Below, one piece after another: positions 10,442 to 23,000 of a stretch of 64,000 nt of DNA (positions within the stretch are counted from its first letter, which is position 1; every line of letters starts with the position of its first letter). The DNA is taken from the NCBI GenBank assembly GCA_011799875.1, contig CM022301.1:15687927-15751926 (forward strand). The letters run 5' to 3'. Source of the stretch: Thinopyrum elongatum. Taxonomy: Eukaryota > Streptophyta > Magnoliopsida > Poales > Poaceae. Both the position numbers and the translations under genes were made by a program. The notes below the pieces were generated by a model, which saw only the letters and a list, made by a program, of their open reading frames with translations, searched no databases and was not told the DNA's origin.

Positions 10442-11300
10442 ATGAACTTAGTCCTGATAGTATTTGCATATCCTTGTTGTAGATCAATAGCTCGCGATGT
10501 ACTTCCCCTATTTTTTATGTTCCTAGAGAAAAATAAGTTGAAAGATGATAGTAGCAATGATGCGGACTGGGTCCGTGATCTAAGGATTATCCTCATTGCT
10601 GCACAGAAGAATTATGTCCTTGATGCACCGCTAGGTGACAGACCTATTGCAGGAGCAAATGCAGACGTTATGAACGTTTGGCAAGCTCGGTATGATGACT
10701 ACTTGATAGTTTAGTGCGCCATGCTTTACGGCTTAGAATCGGGGCTCCAAAGACGTTTTGAACGCCATGGAACATATGAGATGTTCCAAGAGCTGAAATT
10801 GGTATTTCAGACTGATGCCCGTGTCGAGAGGTATGAGACCTCTGACAAGTACTTTGCCTAAAAGATGGAGGAGAATAGCTCAGCCAGTGAGCATGTGCTC
10901 AGAATGTCTGGGTACTACAATCGCTTGAATCAAGTGGGAGTTAATCTTGCAGATAAGATAGTGATTGACAGAGTTCTCTAGTCACTATCACCAAGCTACT
11001 AGAACTTCGTGATGAACTATAATATGCAAGGGATGACGAAAACGATTCTCGAGCTCTTAGCGATGCTGAAATTGACGGCGGTAGAAATCAAGAAAGAGCA
11101 TCAAGTGTTGATGGTTAATAAGACCACTAGTTTCAAGAAAAAGGGCAAGGGAAAGAAAGGGAACTTCAAGAAGAATGGCAAGCAAGTTGCCGCTCCCGTG
11201 AGGAAGCCCAAAGCTGGACCCGAGCCTGAAACTGAGTGCTTCTACTGCAAAGGAAATGGTCACTGGAAGCGGAACTGCCCCAAATGCTTGGCGGATAAGA
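10442..11300 (+). pseudogene. Element A gag with zinc knuckle
   Basis: Capsid-like segment (ADWVRDLRIILIAAQ, GTYEMFQELKLVFQT, MSGYYNRLNQVGVNL) of the Copia UBN2 gag type, followed by a Lys-rich linker and a CCHC zinc knuckle (CFYCKGNGHWKRNC, 11237-11278). In-frame stops interrupt it: TAG near 10712, TAA after DKYFA near 10860, TAG at 10979-10981 and TAG at 11000-11002. The last two are also present in element B. Gag would form the virus-like particle and bind element RNA; this copy cannot make it in full. Confidence 0.85.
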
Positions 11301-12533
11301 AGGATGGCAAAGTGAACAAAAGTATATTTGATATACATGTTATTGATGTGTACCTTACTAGTGTTCGTAGTAGCCCCTGGGTATTTGATACCGGTTCAGT
11401 TGCTAAGATTAGTAACTCGAAACAGGAGTTGCAGAATAAACTGAGACTAGTTAAGGGCGAGGTGACGATGTGTGTTGGAATTGATTCCAAGGTTAATACG
11501 ATCACCATCGCACACTCCCTCTACCTTCGGGATTAGTGTTGAACCTAAATAAATGTTATTTGGTGTTTGCATTGAGCATGAATATGATTGGATCATGTTT
11601 ATTGCAATACAGTTATTCATTTAAGTCAGAGAATAATTGTTGTTCTGTTTACATGAATAAAACCTTCTATGGTCATACACCCAATATGAATGGTTTATTG
11701 AATCTCGATCGTAGTGATACACATATTCATAATATTGATGCCAAAAGATGCAAAGTTGATAATGATAGTGCAACATACTTGTGGCACTGCCGTTTAAGTC
11801 ATATTGGTGTAAAGCGCATGAAGAAACTCCATGCGGATGGACTTTTGGAATCACTTGATTATGAATCATTTGATACTTGCGAACCATGCCTCGTGGGCAA
11901 GATGACTAAAAACTCCATTCTCCGGAACAATGGAGTGAGCTAATGACTTATTGGAAATAATACATACCGATGTATGCGGTCCGATGAGTGTTGAAGCACG
12001 CGGTGGGTATCGTTATTTTCTCACCTTCACAGATGATTTGAGTAGGTATGGGTATATCTACTTGATGAAACACAAGTCTGAAACATTTGAAAAGTTCAAA
12101 GAATTTCATAGTGAAGTGGAGAATCATCGTAACAAGAAAAAAAATGTTTCTACGATCTGATCGCAGAGGCGAATATTTGATTTACGAGTTTGGCCTTCAT
12201 TTAAAACAAAGTGGAACAGTTTCACAACTCACGCCACCTGGAACACCACAGCGTAATGGTGTGTTCGAACGTCGTAATCATACTTTATTAGATATGGTGC
12301 GTTCTATGATGTCTCTTACCTATTTTCCTTTATCATTTTGGGGTTATGCATTAGAGACAGCCGCATTCATGTTAAATAGGGCATCGTCTAAATCCGTTGA
12401 GACGACACCGTATGAACTATGGTTTAGCAAGAAACCTAAGTTATCGTTTCTTAAAGTTTGGGGATGCGACGCTTATGTCAAAAGGCTCCAGCCTGATAAG
12501 CCGAACCTAAATCGAAGAAGTGCGTCTTCATAG
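11301..12533 (+). pseudogene. Element A protease and integrase, frameshifted
   Basis: Aspartic protease signature VFDTGSV with DTG at 11387-11395. Then the pre-integrase zinc-binding region (WHCRLSHIGVKRM...CEPC) and the integrase core: Asp in HTDVCGP (11969-11971), Asp in LRSDRRGEY (12159-12161), Glu in NGVFERRN (12267-12269), a DD35E spacing. A Gly-to-Arg change follows the second Asp. Breaks: the frame shifts between protease and integrase near 11530, an extra A near 11912, a TGA at 11936-11938, and another shift in the A run near 12135-12145. The protein would cut the polyprotein and insert the cDNA. Confidence 0.88.
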
Positions 12534-13890
12534 GATACCCTAAAGAAACTATTGGGTACACCTTCTACCACATATCCGAATGCAAGATATTTGTTGCTAA
12601 GAATGGGTCCTTTCTAGAGAAGGAGTTTCTCTCGAAAGAAGTGAGTGGGAGGAAAGTAGAATTTGATGAGGTAATTGTACCTTCTCTCGATTTGGAAAGT
12701 AGCACATCACATAAAACCGTTCCCGTGATGCCTACACTAACTAGAGAGGAAGCAAATGATGATGATCATGAAACTTCAGATCAAGTTACTACTGACTCTC
12801 GTAGGTTGACCAGAACACAATCCGCACCAGAGTGGTACGGTAATCCTATCATGGAAGTCATGTTACTAGACCATGGCGAACCTAAGAACTATGAAGAAGC
12901 TATGATGAGCCCAGATTCCAACAGATGGCTTGAGGCCATGAAATCTGAGATAGGATCCATGTATGAGAACAAAGTGTGGACTTTGGTGGACTTGCCCGAT
13001 GATCGGCAAGCCATAGAGAATAAATGGATATTCAAGAAGAAGACTGATGCTGATGGTAATGTTACTGTCTACAAAGCTCGACTTGTCGCAAAAGGTTTTC
13101 GACAAGTTCAAGGGGTTGACTACAATGAGACTTTCTCACCCGTAGCGATGCTTAAGTCCATCCGAATCATGTTAGCAATTGCTGCATTTTATGATTATGA
13201 AATCTGGCAAATGGACATCAAAACTGCATTCCTTAATGGATTTCTTAAAGAAGAGTTGTAGATGATGCAACCAGAAGGTTTTGTCGATCCTAAAGATGCT
13301 AACAAAGTGTGCAAGCTCTAGTGATTCATCTATGAACTGGTGCAAGCATCTCGGAGTTGGAATATAAGCTTTGATGAGGTGATCAAAGCATATGGTTTTA
13401 TACAGACTTTCGGTGAAGCCTGTATTTACAATAAAGTGAGTGGGAGCTCTGTAGCATTTCTGATATTATATGTGGATGACAAATTATTGATTGGAAATGA
13501 TATAGAATTTCTGGATAGCATAAAAGGATACTTGAATAAGATTTTTCAATGAAAGACCTCGGTGAAGCTGCTTATATATTGCGCATCAAGATCTATAGAG
13601 ATAGATCAAGACGCTTAATAGGACTTTCACAAAGCACATACCTTGACAGGATTTTGAAGAAGTTCAAAATGGATCAGTCAAAGAAAGGGTTCTTGCCTGT
13701 GTTACAAGGTGTGAAGTTGAGTAAGACTCGAAACCCGACCATGGCAGAAGATAGAGAGAGAATGAAAGTCATTCCCTATGCCTCAGCCATAGGTTCTATA
13801 AAATATGCCATGCTGTGTACCAGACCTATTGTGTACCTTGCCATGAGTTTGGCAAGGGGGTACAATAGTGATCCAAGAGTAGGTCTCTGA
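12534..13890 (+). pseudogene. Element A reverse transcriptase, interrupted
   Basis: The Copia reverse-transcriptase start ([45 protein letters not shown]) is followed by the catalytic YVDD at 13469-13480, then the thumb (MKDLGEAAYILRIKIYRDRS). Stops at 13259-13261 (where B has Tyr) and a TAG TGA pair near 13319-13324 (where B reads Gln-Arg), plus a frameshift near 13550, disable it. The TAG TGA pair is what two C-to-T changes in CAG CGA would give, as expected for deamination of methylated cytosine. Confidence 0.9.
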
Positions 13891-14170
13891 ACAACGGTCA
13901 AAATTATCCTTAGTTACCTACGAGGACTAAGGAAATATTTCTCGGTTAAGGAGGTGATAAAGAGTTCGTCGTAAAGGGTTACGTCGATGCAAGCTTTGAC
14001 ACTAATCCAGATGACTCTAAGTCTCAATCTGGATACATATTGAACGTGGGAGCAAATTAGCTAGAGTAGCTCCATGGAGAGCATTGCAGACATAGAAATT
14101 TGCAAAATACATACGGATCTGAATGTGGTAGATCCGTTGACTAAACTTCTCTCACAAGAAAAACATGATC
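13891..14170 (+). pseudogene. Element A RNase H remnant with internal deletion
   Basis: The start of the RNase H domain is visible (GYVDASFDTNPDDSKSQSGY, about 13977-14033). After about 50 bases of unrelated reading it resumes in the C-terminal end (ICKIHTDLNVVDPLTK, about 14096-14143). The middle, which should hold the remaining catalytic residues, is missing, so this copy could not degrade the RNA strand. Confidence 0.75.
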
Positions 14171-14174
14171 ACAC

Positions 14175-14329
14175 CTTAGTACTCTTTGGGTGTTAATCAC
14201 ATGGCGATGTGAACTAGATTATTGACTCTAGTAAACCCTTTGGGTATTGGTCACATGGCGATGTGAACTACTGGTGTTAATCACATGGCGATGTGAACTA
14301 GATTATTGACTCTAGTGCAAGTGGGAGAC
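14175..14329 (+). repeat. Short tandem repeats and polypurine tract before the 3' LTR
   Basis: The string cacatggcgatgtgaact occurs three times between 14198 and 14300, with gattattgactctagt after the first and third copies. The purine-rich gcaagtgggagac (14317-14329) abuts the LTR and is the expected second-strand primer. Confidence 0.75.
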
Positions 14330-16101
14330 TGAAAGAAATATGCCCTAGAGGCAATAATAAAGTTGTTATTTTATATTTCCTTATTCATGACAAAGTTTTA
14401 TTATTCATGCTAGAATTGTATTGATCGGAAACTTAAATACATGTGTGAATACATAAACAAATACCGTGTCCCTAGTATGCCTCTACTAGACTAGCTCGTT
14501 GATCAAAGATGGTTAAGGTTTCCTAACCATAGACATGTGTTGTCATTTGATAACGGGATCACATCATTAGTAGAATGATGTGATGGACAAGACCCACCCG
14601 TTAGCTTAGCATAATGATCATTCAGTTTATTGCTATTGCTTTCTTCATGTCAAATACATATTCCTTCGACTATGAGATTATGCAACTCCCGGATACCGGA
14701 GGAATACCTTGTGTGCTATCAAACATCACAACGTAACTGGGTGATCATAAAGATGCTCTATAGGTATCTCCGAAGGTGTTTGTTGAGTTGGCATAGATCA
14801 AGATTAGGATTTGTCACTCCGAGTTTCGGAGAGGTATCTCTCGGCCCTCTCGGTAATACACATCATAAGCTTGCAAGCAAACGACTAAGGATTTGGTCAC
14901 AAGGTGATGTATTACTGAACGAGTAAAGAGACTTGCTGGTAACAAGATTGAACTAGGTATGAAGATACCGACGATCGAATCTCGGGCAAGTAACATACCG
15001 ATGGACAAAGGGAATTATGTACGTTGTCATAACGGTTCGACCGATAAAGATCTTCGTAGAATATATAGGAGCCAATATGAGCATCCAGGTTCCGCTATTG
15101 GTTATTGACCGGAGAGGTGTCTCGGTCATGTCTACATAGTTCTCGAACCCGTAGGGTCCGCACGCTTAACGTTCGTTGACGATATAGTATTATATGAGTT
15201 ATGTGATTTGGTGACCGAATGTTGTTCGGAGGCCCGGATGAGATCACGGACATGACGAGGAGTCTCGAAATGGTCGATAGGTAAAGATTGATATATAGGA
15301 CAATGGTATTCGGACACTGGAAGTGTTTCGGGGGTCACCGGGTACTTATCGGGTCACCGGAAGGGGTTCCGGGCACCCCCGGCAAAAGATATGGGCCTTA
15401 TGGGCCAAGAGGGGAAACATACCAGCCACAAGGGGCTGGTGTGCCCCCCATATGGGCCCGCCAAGGTGGAGAAGGAAAGGGCCAGGAGGAAAGGAAAGGA
15501 AGGGAATAGGATTCCCCCTTCCTTCCTCCTCCCCCCCTTTCCTTCCCCCTCCGACAAATAAGGCAAGGGGGGGGGGGGGGGGGGGCTCCACTTGGGAGGA
15601 CCCCAAGTAGGATTCGGCCTACTTGGGGCACCCTCCTGGCTGCTCCCTCCTCCCCTCAACCTATATATATGTGGGATGTGGGCCGCCTAGCACACCCAAA
15701 CAATTGTTTAGCCGTGTGCGGCGCCCCCCTCCATCGTTTACACCCCCGGTCATATTTTCGTAGTGCTTAGGCGAAGCCCTGCGGAGATCACTTCACCATC
15801 ACCGTCACCATGCCGTCGTGCTGACGGAACTCATCTACTACCTCGACATCTTGCTGGATCAAGAAGGCGAGGGACGTCACCGAGTTGAACGTGTGCAGAA
15901 CGTGGAGGTGCCGTACGTTCGGTACTTGATCGGTTGAAGCGCGAGGAAGTTCGACTACATCAACCGCGTTGTTAAACGCTTCTGCTTATGGTGTACGAGG
16001 GTACGTAGACACACTCTCCCCCTCGTTGCTATGCATCTCCATGGATAGATCATTGCGTGTGCGTAGAATTTTTTTTGTTTTCCATGCAACGATTCCCAAC
16101 A
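14330..16101 (+). repeat. Element A 3' LTR
   Basis: 1772 bp, starts tgaaagaaatatgcccta and ends gattcccaaca. It contains a long G run near 15567-15586 absent from the 5' LTR, which accounts for most of the length difference. Confidence 0.93.
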
Positions 16102-16106
16102 CCTTT

Positions 16107-16808
16107 ATGACAACATACGTAATTCCCTTTGTCTGTCGGTATGTTACTTGCCCGAGATTCGATCATCGGTATCTCTATACCTAGATCAATCTTGTTACTG
16201 GCAAGTCTCTTTACTCGTTCCGTAATACATCATCTTGCAACTAACTCCTTAGTCACTTTGCTTGCAAGCTTCTTGTGATGTGTATTACCAAGAGGGCCCA
16301 GAGATACCTCTCCGATACACGGAGTGACAAATCCCAATCTCAATTCACACCAACTCAACAGACACCTTCGGAGATACTTGTAGAGCATCTTTATGATCAC
16401 CTAGTTACGTTGGACGTTTGATAGCACACAAGGTATTTCTCCTATATCCGGGAGTTGCATGATCTCATGGTCGAAGGAACATGCATTTAACATTAAGAAA
16501 GCAGTAGCAATAAATTGAACGATCATATGCTATGCTAACGGTTGGGTCTTGTCCATCACATCATTCTCTAATGATGTGATCCCGTTATCAAATGACAACA
16601 CATGTCTATGGTTAGGAAACCTTAACCATCTTTGATCAACGAGCTAGTCTAGTAGAGGCATACTAGGGACACGGTATTTGTTTATGTATTCACACATGTA
16701 TTTAAGTTTCCGATCAATACAATTCTAGCATGAATAATAAACCTTTATCATGAATAAGGAAATATAAAATAACAACTTTATTATTGCCTCTAGGGCATAT
16801 TTCCTTCA
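16107..16808 (-). repeat. Element B 3' LTR, part 2 (U3 side)
   Basis: Resumes at atgacaacatacgtaattcc right after the second ccttt and ends ttccttca, the reverse complement of the TGAAGGAA LTR start. Both parts together make 1737 bp, matching the 5' LTR once that LTR's 282-bp insertion is removed. Confidence 0.9.
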
Positions 16809-17978
16809 GTCTCCCACTTGCACTAGAGTCAATAATCTAGTTCACATCACCATGTGATTTAACACCCATAGTTCACATCGCCATGTGACCAACACCCAAA
16901 GAGTTTACTAGAGTCAATAATCTAGTTCACATCACCATGTGATTAACACCCATAGAGTACTAAGGTGTGATCATGTTTTGCTTGTGTGAGAAGTTTAGTC
17001 AACGGGTCTGCCACATTCAGATCCGTATGTATTTTGCAAATTTCTATGTCTACAATGCTCTGCATGGAGCTACTCTAGCTGATTGCTCCCACTTTCAATA
17101 TGTATCCAGATTGAGACTCAGAGTCATCCGGATCGGTGTTAAAGCTTGCATTGACGTAACCCTTTACGACGAACTCTTTATCACCTCCATAACCAAGAAA
17201 CATTTCCTTAGTCCTCTTTAAGACATCTAAGGGTAATTTTGACCGCTGTCCAGTGATCTACTCCTGGATCACTATTGTACCCCCTTGCCAAACTCATGGC
17301 AAGGTACACAACAGGTATGGTACACATCATGGCATAATTTATAGAACCTATGGGTGAGGCATAGGGAATGACTTTCATTTTCTCTCTATCTTCTGCCGTG
17401 GTCGGGTTTTGAGTCTTACTCAACTTCACACCTTGCAACACAGGCAAGAACCCTTTCTTTGACTGATCTATTTTGAACTTCTTCAAAACTTTGTCAAGGT
17501 ATGTGCTTTGTGAAAGTCTTATTAAACGTCTCGATCTATCCCTATAGATCTTGATGCTCAATACGTAAATAGATTCACCGAGGTCTTTCATTGAAAAATT
17601 CTTATTCAAATATCCTTTTATGCTATCCAGAAATTCTATATCATTTCCAATCAACAATATGTCATCCACATATAATATCAGAAATGCTACAGAGCTCCCA
17701 CTCACTTTCTTGTAAATACAGGCTTCACAGTAAGTCTGTATAAAACCATATGCTTTGATCACCTCATCAAAGCGTATATTCCAACTCCGAGATGCTTGCA
17801 CCGGTCCATAGATGGATCGCTGGAGCTTGCATACTTTGTTAGCACCTTTAGGATTGACAAAACCTTCTGGTTGCATCATATACAACTCTTCTTTAAGAAA
17901 TCCATTAAGGAATGCAGTTTTGACGTCCATTTGCCAGATTTCATAATCATAAAATGCGGCAATTGCTAACATGATTCG
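16809..17978 (-). pseudogene. Element B 3' internal region: RT C-terminal part and RNase H remnant
   Basis: Starts with the polypurine tract (gtctcccacttgcac read in reverse). An open frame from 17976 to 17208 encodes the second half of reverse transcriptase: MLAIAAFYDYEIWQMDVKT, YVDD (17661-17672), MKDLGESIYVLSIKIYRD, up to VDHWTAVKITLR. RNase H is almost entirely lost between 17210 and 16970. The N-terminal half of RT lies at 27535-27860, split off by element C. Confidence 0.9.
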
Positions 17979-20098
17979 TGTAGGGTAACACAGCAGAAAA
18001 CAAGAAAATTCCGACCTACACACCAGCCCAGGACCAATATGGAGACTGCATATAAGGTTTGATCTTTTCGTTACCGACTCGTAGCGCAGCGGAAGTAGAG
18101 TCGATGATGAACGGCGATGCAGATCCCCGCAGCTAGGATTTACAACCTCCCAACCGCGAGGATGTACTCCCTCGTCTGCTCCCGGACGGATCTCCGGGCA
18201 GCCCTTCGGGAGGCCTCGGGACAGTCCCTCGGATAGTCCCACCGGACGGATCCTCGGACAGCCCTTCGGGAGGACCTCAGAATCTCGGACGGTCACTTGG
18301 ACAGCCCTTCGGGAGGCACACACAAAACTCAGACGGTCACTCGGACAGCCCTTCGGGAGGACCTTCGAAACTCTGACGGTCACTCGGACAGCCCTTCGGG
18401 AGGACCCACAGAACTTGGACCATCACTTGGACAGCCCTTCGGGAGGCACTCTCAAAACAGCCCCTCGGGCACAAAGATCGAAACTATGACCTCTCCACGG
18501 CGTTGCACACATATGGTGTCATCTATCCGGCAGGGCTTCGCCGTCCAGAACTAGTTCACACCGGAACCCAGACAGCCTTTCGGCTCTACGAAACTATTTC
18601 GCTGGGAGGGAGAGAGAAAGCCAGATCATGCATGGCACTTGTATGTGAGAAAGAGTAAGTCTTTAGGCAGCCCCCTCCACCCCTATTTATAGGCCAAGCC
18701 CAAGGCTGGCTTCTCCAAGAAGCCAAGGGGAAAAATACCAAAGGGCCCTCAAGGTGGCTTCTCCAAGAAGCCACCCAAAAAGCACTTTCACTATTCATGA
18801 CGACATTTTTCAGCGTCCGTTCAAACCAAAAAAATTTATGTGGGCTTAGAACATTTCCAGTACCCACTAAAATAATTTTTGACGCATTCCGAAACATTCT
18901 GGATTAGTGATTTTCATCTGCGAAAAGCAACCAAACCGGTTCCGGCAGCTCCAGAACATTTCCGGTTTTTATCCCGGAAAATTCCCAGAAGTTTCCAGAA
19001 TAATTCTGGCACCCTCCAAAAATTATCAGGCGTGTCCCAAAATCAATTTGACTTAATGGTATACCCCGAAACAACTTTTCGGTTTTACCGAAATTATTCC
19101 GGTGTTCTCTCTCCGGAACTCTTCCGTTGTCTTCGAAACTTTTTCGGTCAATTTCTCTCAGACTCCCTGTCTAGAATTCAGCAGATAGATGACCCTTAAG
19201 CGTTTGACCCTATAGGTTCGGTGAAGCATAGACATGACCGGAACACTTTCCGATCAATGATCAACATCGGAGCCGTGGACACCCATATTGACCCCTATAC
19301 CCACACGAATGAATATTCGTGTGAACCTCCAGTTGCCGTGTGCTATTCCTGTTGCTTTGCGATATGTAACAAATACCCGAGGTGAGACATGTTGGCATCT
19401 CCGTGGATCAACAACTTGTCCACAATGCCAGTTACCTCATTACCGGTATTGTTCTCTTTTCTCATTCCCGTGTTCCGGTATCCCCGTGATCAAATCACAA
19501 AGTGTCTGGCCAGACGATGTTGGATACCGTAACACCGAGAGGGCCCAGAGATATCTCTCCATCATCGGAGGAGCAAATCCCAATCTTGAGCTATCAAGTT
19601 ACTTGACATACTTTCCCATGAACCCGTAAGCCGCCGTAATAGCCATCCAGTTATGGATGACGTTTAACAAACTCCAAAGTTCATGAATCAAGCATGAAGA
19701 AACTCGATACTATCATGGTCTAAGGAATCATGCAAACATTAACCATCTCTGTGTTATTAACCATTAACTTGTGACAAAGTGTCTTATAGCATAACATCAA
19801 TCCGGGTCAATTCAACACAAATGTTCTACCAACATTGTGCCCTCAAAGTTGCTGGCATAGACATGCCCATGATCAGGAAAACAGAACCATCATGCAACAC
19901 TTGAGCTAGTCTTAGAGGCCAGACTAGGAATACATTTTATCGTTTATTATTCCACACGTGCATATGAGTCTTCCTCCGAGCCTCGTGGTTATTGCAGACT
20001 CGAGAACCATAGCAGTTATAGCATGGAACATAAACATAATTATGAACTGGAAGGTAATTAATAACATTTATTATTACCTCTAGGGCATATCTCCTACA
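17979..20098 (-). repeat. Element C 3' LTR
   Basis: 2120 bp, from tgtagggtaacacagcagaa to ggcatatctcctaca. A TATA-like CTATAAATAG (18683-18692, minus) marks the promoter. Confidence 0.92.
18186..18475 (-). repeat. GC hairpin repeats in element C 3' LTR
   Basis: About six copies of cagcccttcgggagg spaced about 40-60 bp, with shorter variants (cagtccctcggat, cagcccctcggg) between. Read in element orientation they lie downstream of the TATA box, i.e. in the transcript leader. Each cccttcggg is nearly self-complementary. Confidence 0.8.
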
Positions 20099-23000
20099 GA
20101 CTCCCACTTGCACTAGAATCAATAATCTAGTTAATGCTAATGCACTTTTCACCTGTGGCACAACAGTGTAAATATGCTTCGCCTGTGGTATAGCCTGATG
20201 TCCAACGGATCTGACGACTTCAGCTCCGTGTGTATCTTTGCATATCCTCGCATTTTCACGCTTTCACAAAATTCATATTTTGTGTGGACTTGGCTTTGTA
20301 TATGTGTGAATCATTGGTCGAAACCTGATTCCTCAGACTGAGCTATGGAGCAACTATCTGCAATAGTGTTCCATTGACCAAAGCCTTCTTGGAACCATAC
20401 TAAGTTCATGAATGAACTATATGATTCAACAACTTCTTTGTCGCTTCTAAAGCGTCAACATACTTAGCCTTTGTTATAGAATTCGCCACAGTAACCTATT
20501 TGGAAAAATTTCCAACTACCGTGCCACCATATTGTGTATTACACAAAACCCTTAACTTAAATCAAAAATCACATGGAGCATTGATGAAGACTGTATCGAT
20601 GTAATTACTTACAACGAGCACTTCATAATCTCTGCTTGCGAGAAAACATGTCATCAGTACTACTCTAGTACTCAATGACATCTTTCACTGTTGTCCCATG
20701 ATCAGTACTTTTGATCACTTTGGTATCTATACTCGCAACAACTTTGGAGTATTGGACATATCTGGTTGTTTTACATACCATTGAATACATGATTAATCCA
20801 AACACAAGAGTGTGTGGAATCTCCATCATGTATTTTTCTCATCAGTGTTTTGTGACACCGAGTCTTGCAAAACTCTTTCCATGTGACTTCGGCAAGAATC
20901 ACTCCTTGGCGTTTTAAATGCTAAAAGGTTTTAGCATCTTGTCAATATGTATTAATTGCTTTAGCCCCATTAGGCAAATCTATCTCCATAGATCATAATG
21001 CCTAATATCAAGGCTATTTAGCCCAAGCACTTCATCGAAAAACTATTTTCAAATGAAGTCCTAATTCGTGTCAAGAAATTTATTTCGAATTAACAATGTG
21101 TCAAGCACACAACGTTTTTAGAAATATTATTATGCTCCCACTTACTTTCTTGAATCACAAGCATCTTCGTTACCCATTGATGAAGTCAAACCCCTTTGAC
21201 CATTTCATCAAAATATGAAGATTCCAACTCCATTTTGCTCTCTTCTGTCCATTGCTGGAACTCTAAAGTTTGCATACTTACTAGCATCCTCTGGATTGAC
21301 AAAATACCTTGGACTGTAACACATGCAAGTCCTTGGTTTCATTTCCATCAGATGGAAATCCTTTCGTCATCCATGTTTCATATCTCATGATTGAAATGTG
21401 TGTTAATTGCTAGTTCAACCCGAACCAACTTTAAGCATCGCTACGCTGAAACAACCTCATCATAGTTAACTCCTTGAACTTGTTATTTCAACAAGTCGAG
21501 CTTTATGGATAAAACATTTTTATCCGTATCAGTTTTAAGTTCCATAAATATTCGTCAGACTCTAAGTCTTCCGAAAGGTGTATCAAGATTTTAATCTTCA
21601 AACATATATATGGAAACTATCTCGGATTGTATTGGCATTTAGCCAATTCCGTAGTCAGGGCCCATCAACGCTTCCTTGTGTATCGTAGGTATACTGTTGT
21701 CTAACAACAATATCTCCTTTGCGCACCTGAGAGGTTTGCACGATCTTTGCCTACGTTGTTCAGCTGCAAGTTCGAACAAAGTCCATACATCTCATGTAGA
21801 GGCTTCCGCATCAGTCGCAGTAGGAAACTCTAGAATTACTTCCAATGTTTCTTTCCTTTTATCTGATGACGAAGATACTTGTTATCTCGTCGAGTTGCAC
21901 TGTCCTCCCACTCACCTTTTGCAAGAACTATTCTCTTTAAAAGCATACCATTTTGTGGCAATATCCTTTGCCTCGGTATAGTGGTGGGGGAATACCCAAT
22001 GACTTGGGATAACCTACAAAGTAGCACTTGTCTAATTTGGAATAGGTTTGTAACCTTTTACACAAGCCCCATATTCCAAATGTTAAGAAAAGATATAACA
22101 TGGTTGGGCGTACCATACCATGGCATCATTTCTACAGACCCAATGGAGCTCTTTTCAGTGTAAAAGCCGCAGTCTCTAAAGCATCACATTAAAAGGGATA
22201 ATGGCAAATTTATTTATGTCACCTCTGATTTTACCATGTCACAAATGGTTTGATTACATCTTCATAGACATTCCACTCACAGTGGTGTTCCGGAAGGTGT
22301 AAGTTATGAAACTCTTTTCACAACTCATCAGACATTCGCTAAACTTGTAACTCAAATATTCCTTTCCGCAATCTAATTGCAGAAACATAATTTTCTTGTT
22401 ACAATAATTTCTTCTTCATTTTGAAAACCTTTCGAATGATTTCAAAAGATCCATACTTACGTCTCATCAAGTAAATATCCATATATCTACTTGAGTCATT
22501 TTTGAAGGTAGACAAATCCACTGTTTGCAACAACATTTATCGGACTACATACATCAAAATGTATGATCACCAATAAGTTCTTTGCTCATTCCTTATGGCC
22601 TGTGAACGGTATTTTTGTCACTTCACCTTTTGGAGGAAAGTTGCAAGTGTCAGATGATTCAAAATCAAACGACTTCAAAATCCATCATAATGGAATTTTC
22701 CATGCGGGTTTCTCCAATGTGACCAAATGCAGTGCCACACTTGTGTGGTATTCTTTTAGTCTTGCGACATTTAGCGTCAGTGTTATGGATGTATCATATT
22801 ACCATCAATATTCATAACATACGTCCCATATTTGATGGAAGCATGGCCCTTTATGTTATTCATAATACTGAACAACAATTGTTCTTTTATGAACAACCCT
22901 TTTGCAACAACATTGTGCAATGGGCTAGAGTGTATGAAACTCTAAAATGAATTATGAAAGTAAACACAGAGGTAATATATTATTATCATTATTCATAACA

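Larger units (their letters stand above)
7493..16101 (+). mobile_element. Copia LTR retrotransposon A, nested in B
   Basis: 8609 bp, flanked by the 5-bp duplication ccttt at 7488-7492 and 16102-16106. It has LTRs of 1760 and 1772 bp starting TGAAGG/TGAAAG and ending CCCAACA, a primer-binding site next to the 5' LTR, a polypurine tract next to the 3' LTR and the Copia domain order. It is the same family as B but inserted in the opposite orientation into B's 3' LTR, hence younger than B. The coding region is interrupted by several stops and frameshifts, and most of RNase H is missing. Confidence 0.95.

Noticed and set aside
15561..15590. Long G run in element A 3' LTR as a biological feature
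   Set aside because: The 5' LTR has a short G run at this place; homopolymer expansion or sequencing slippage is enough to explain it.
17979..18383. N-terminal extension of element B's RT frame (MTVRVSKVLPKG...)
   Set aside because: This part is element C LTR sequence, joined by chance to the RT frame at the insertion point.
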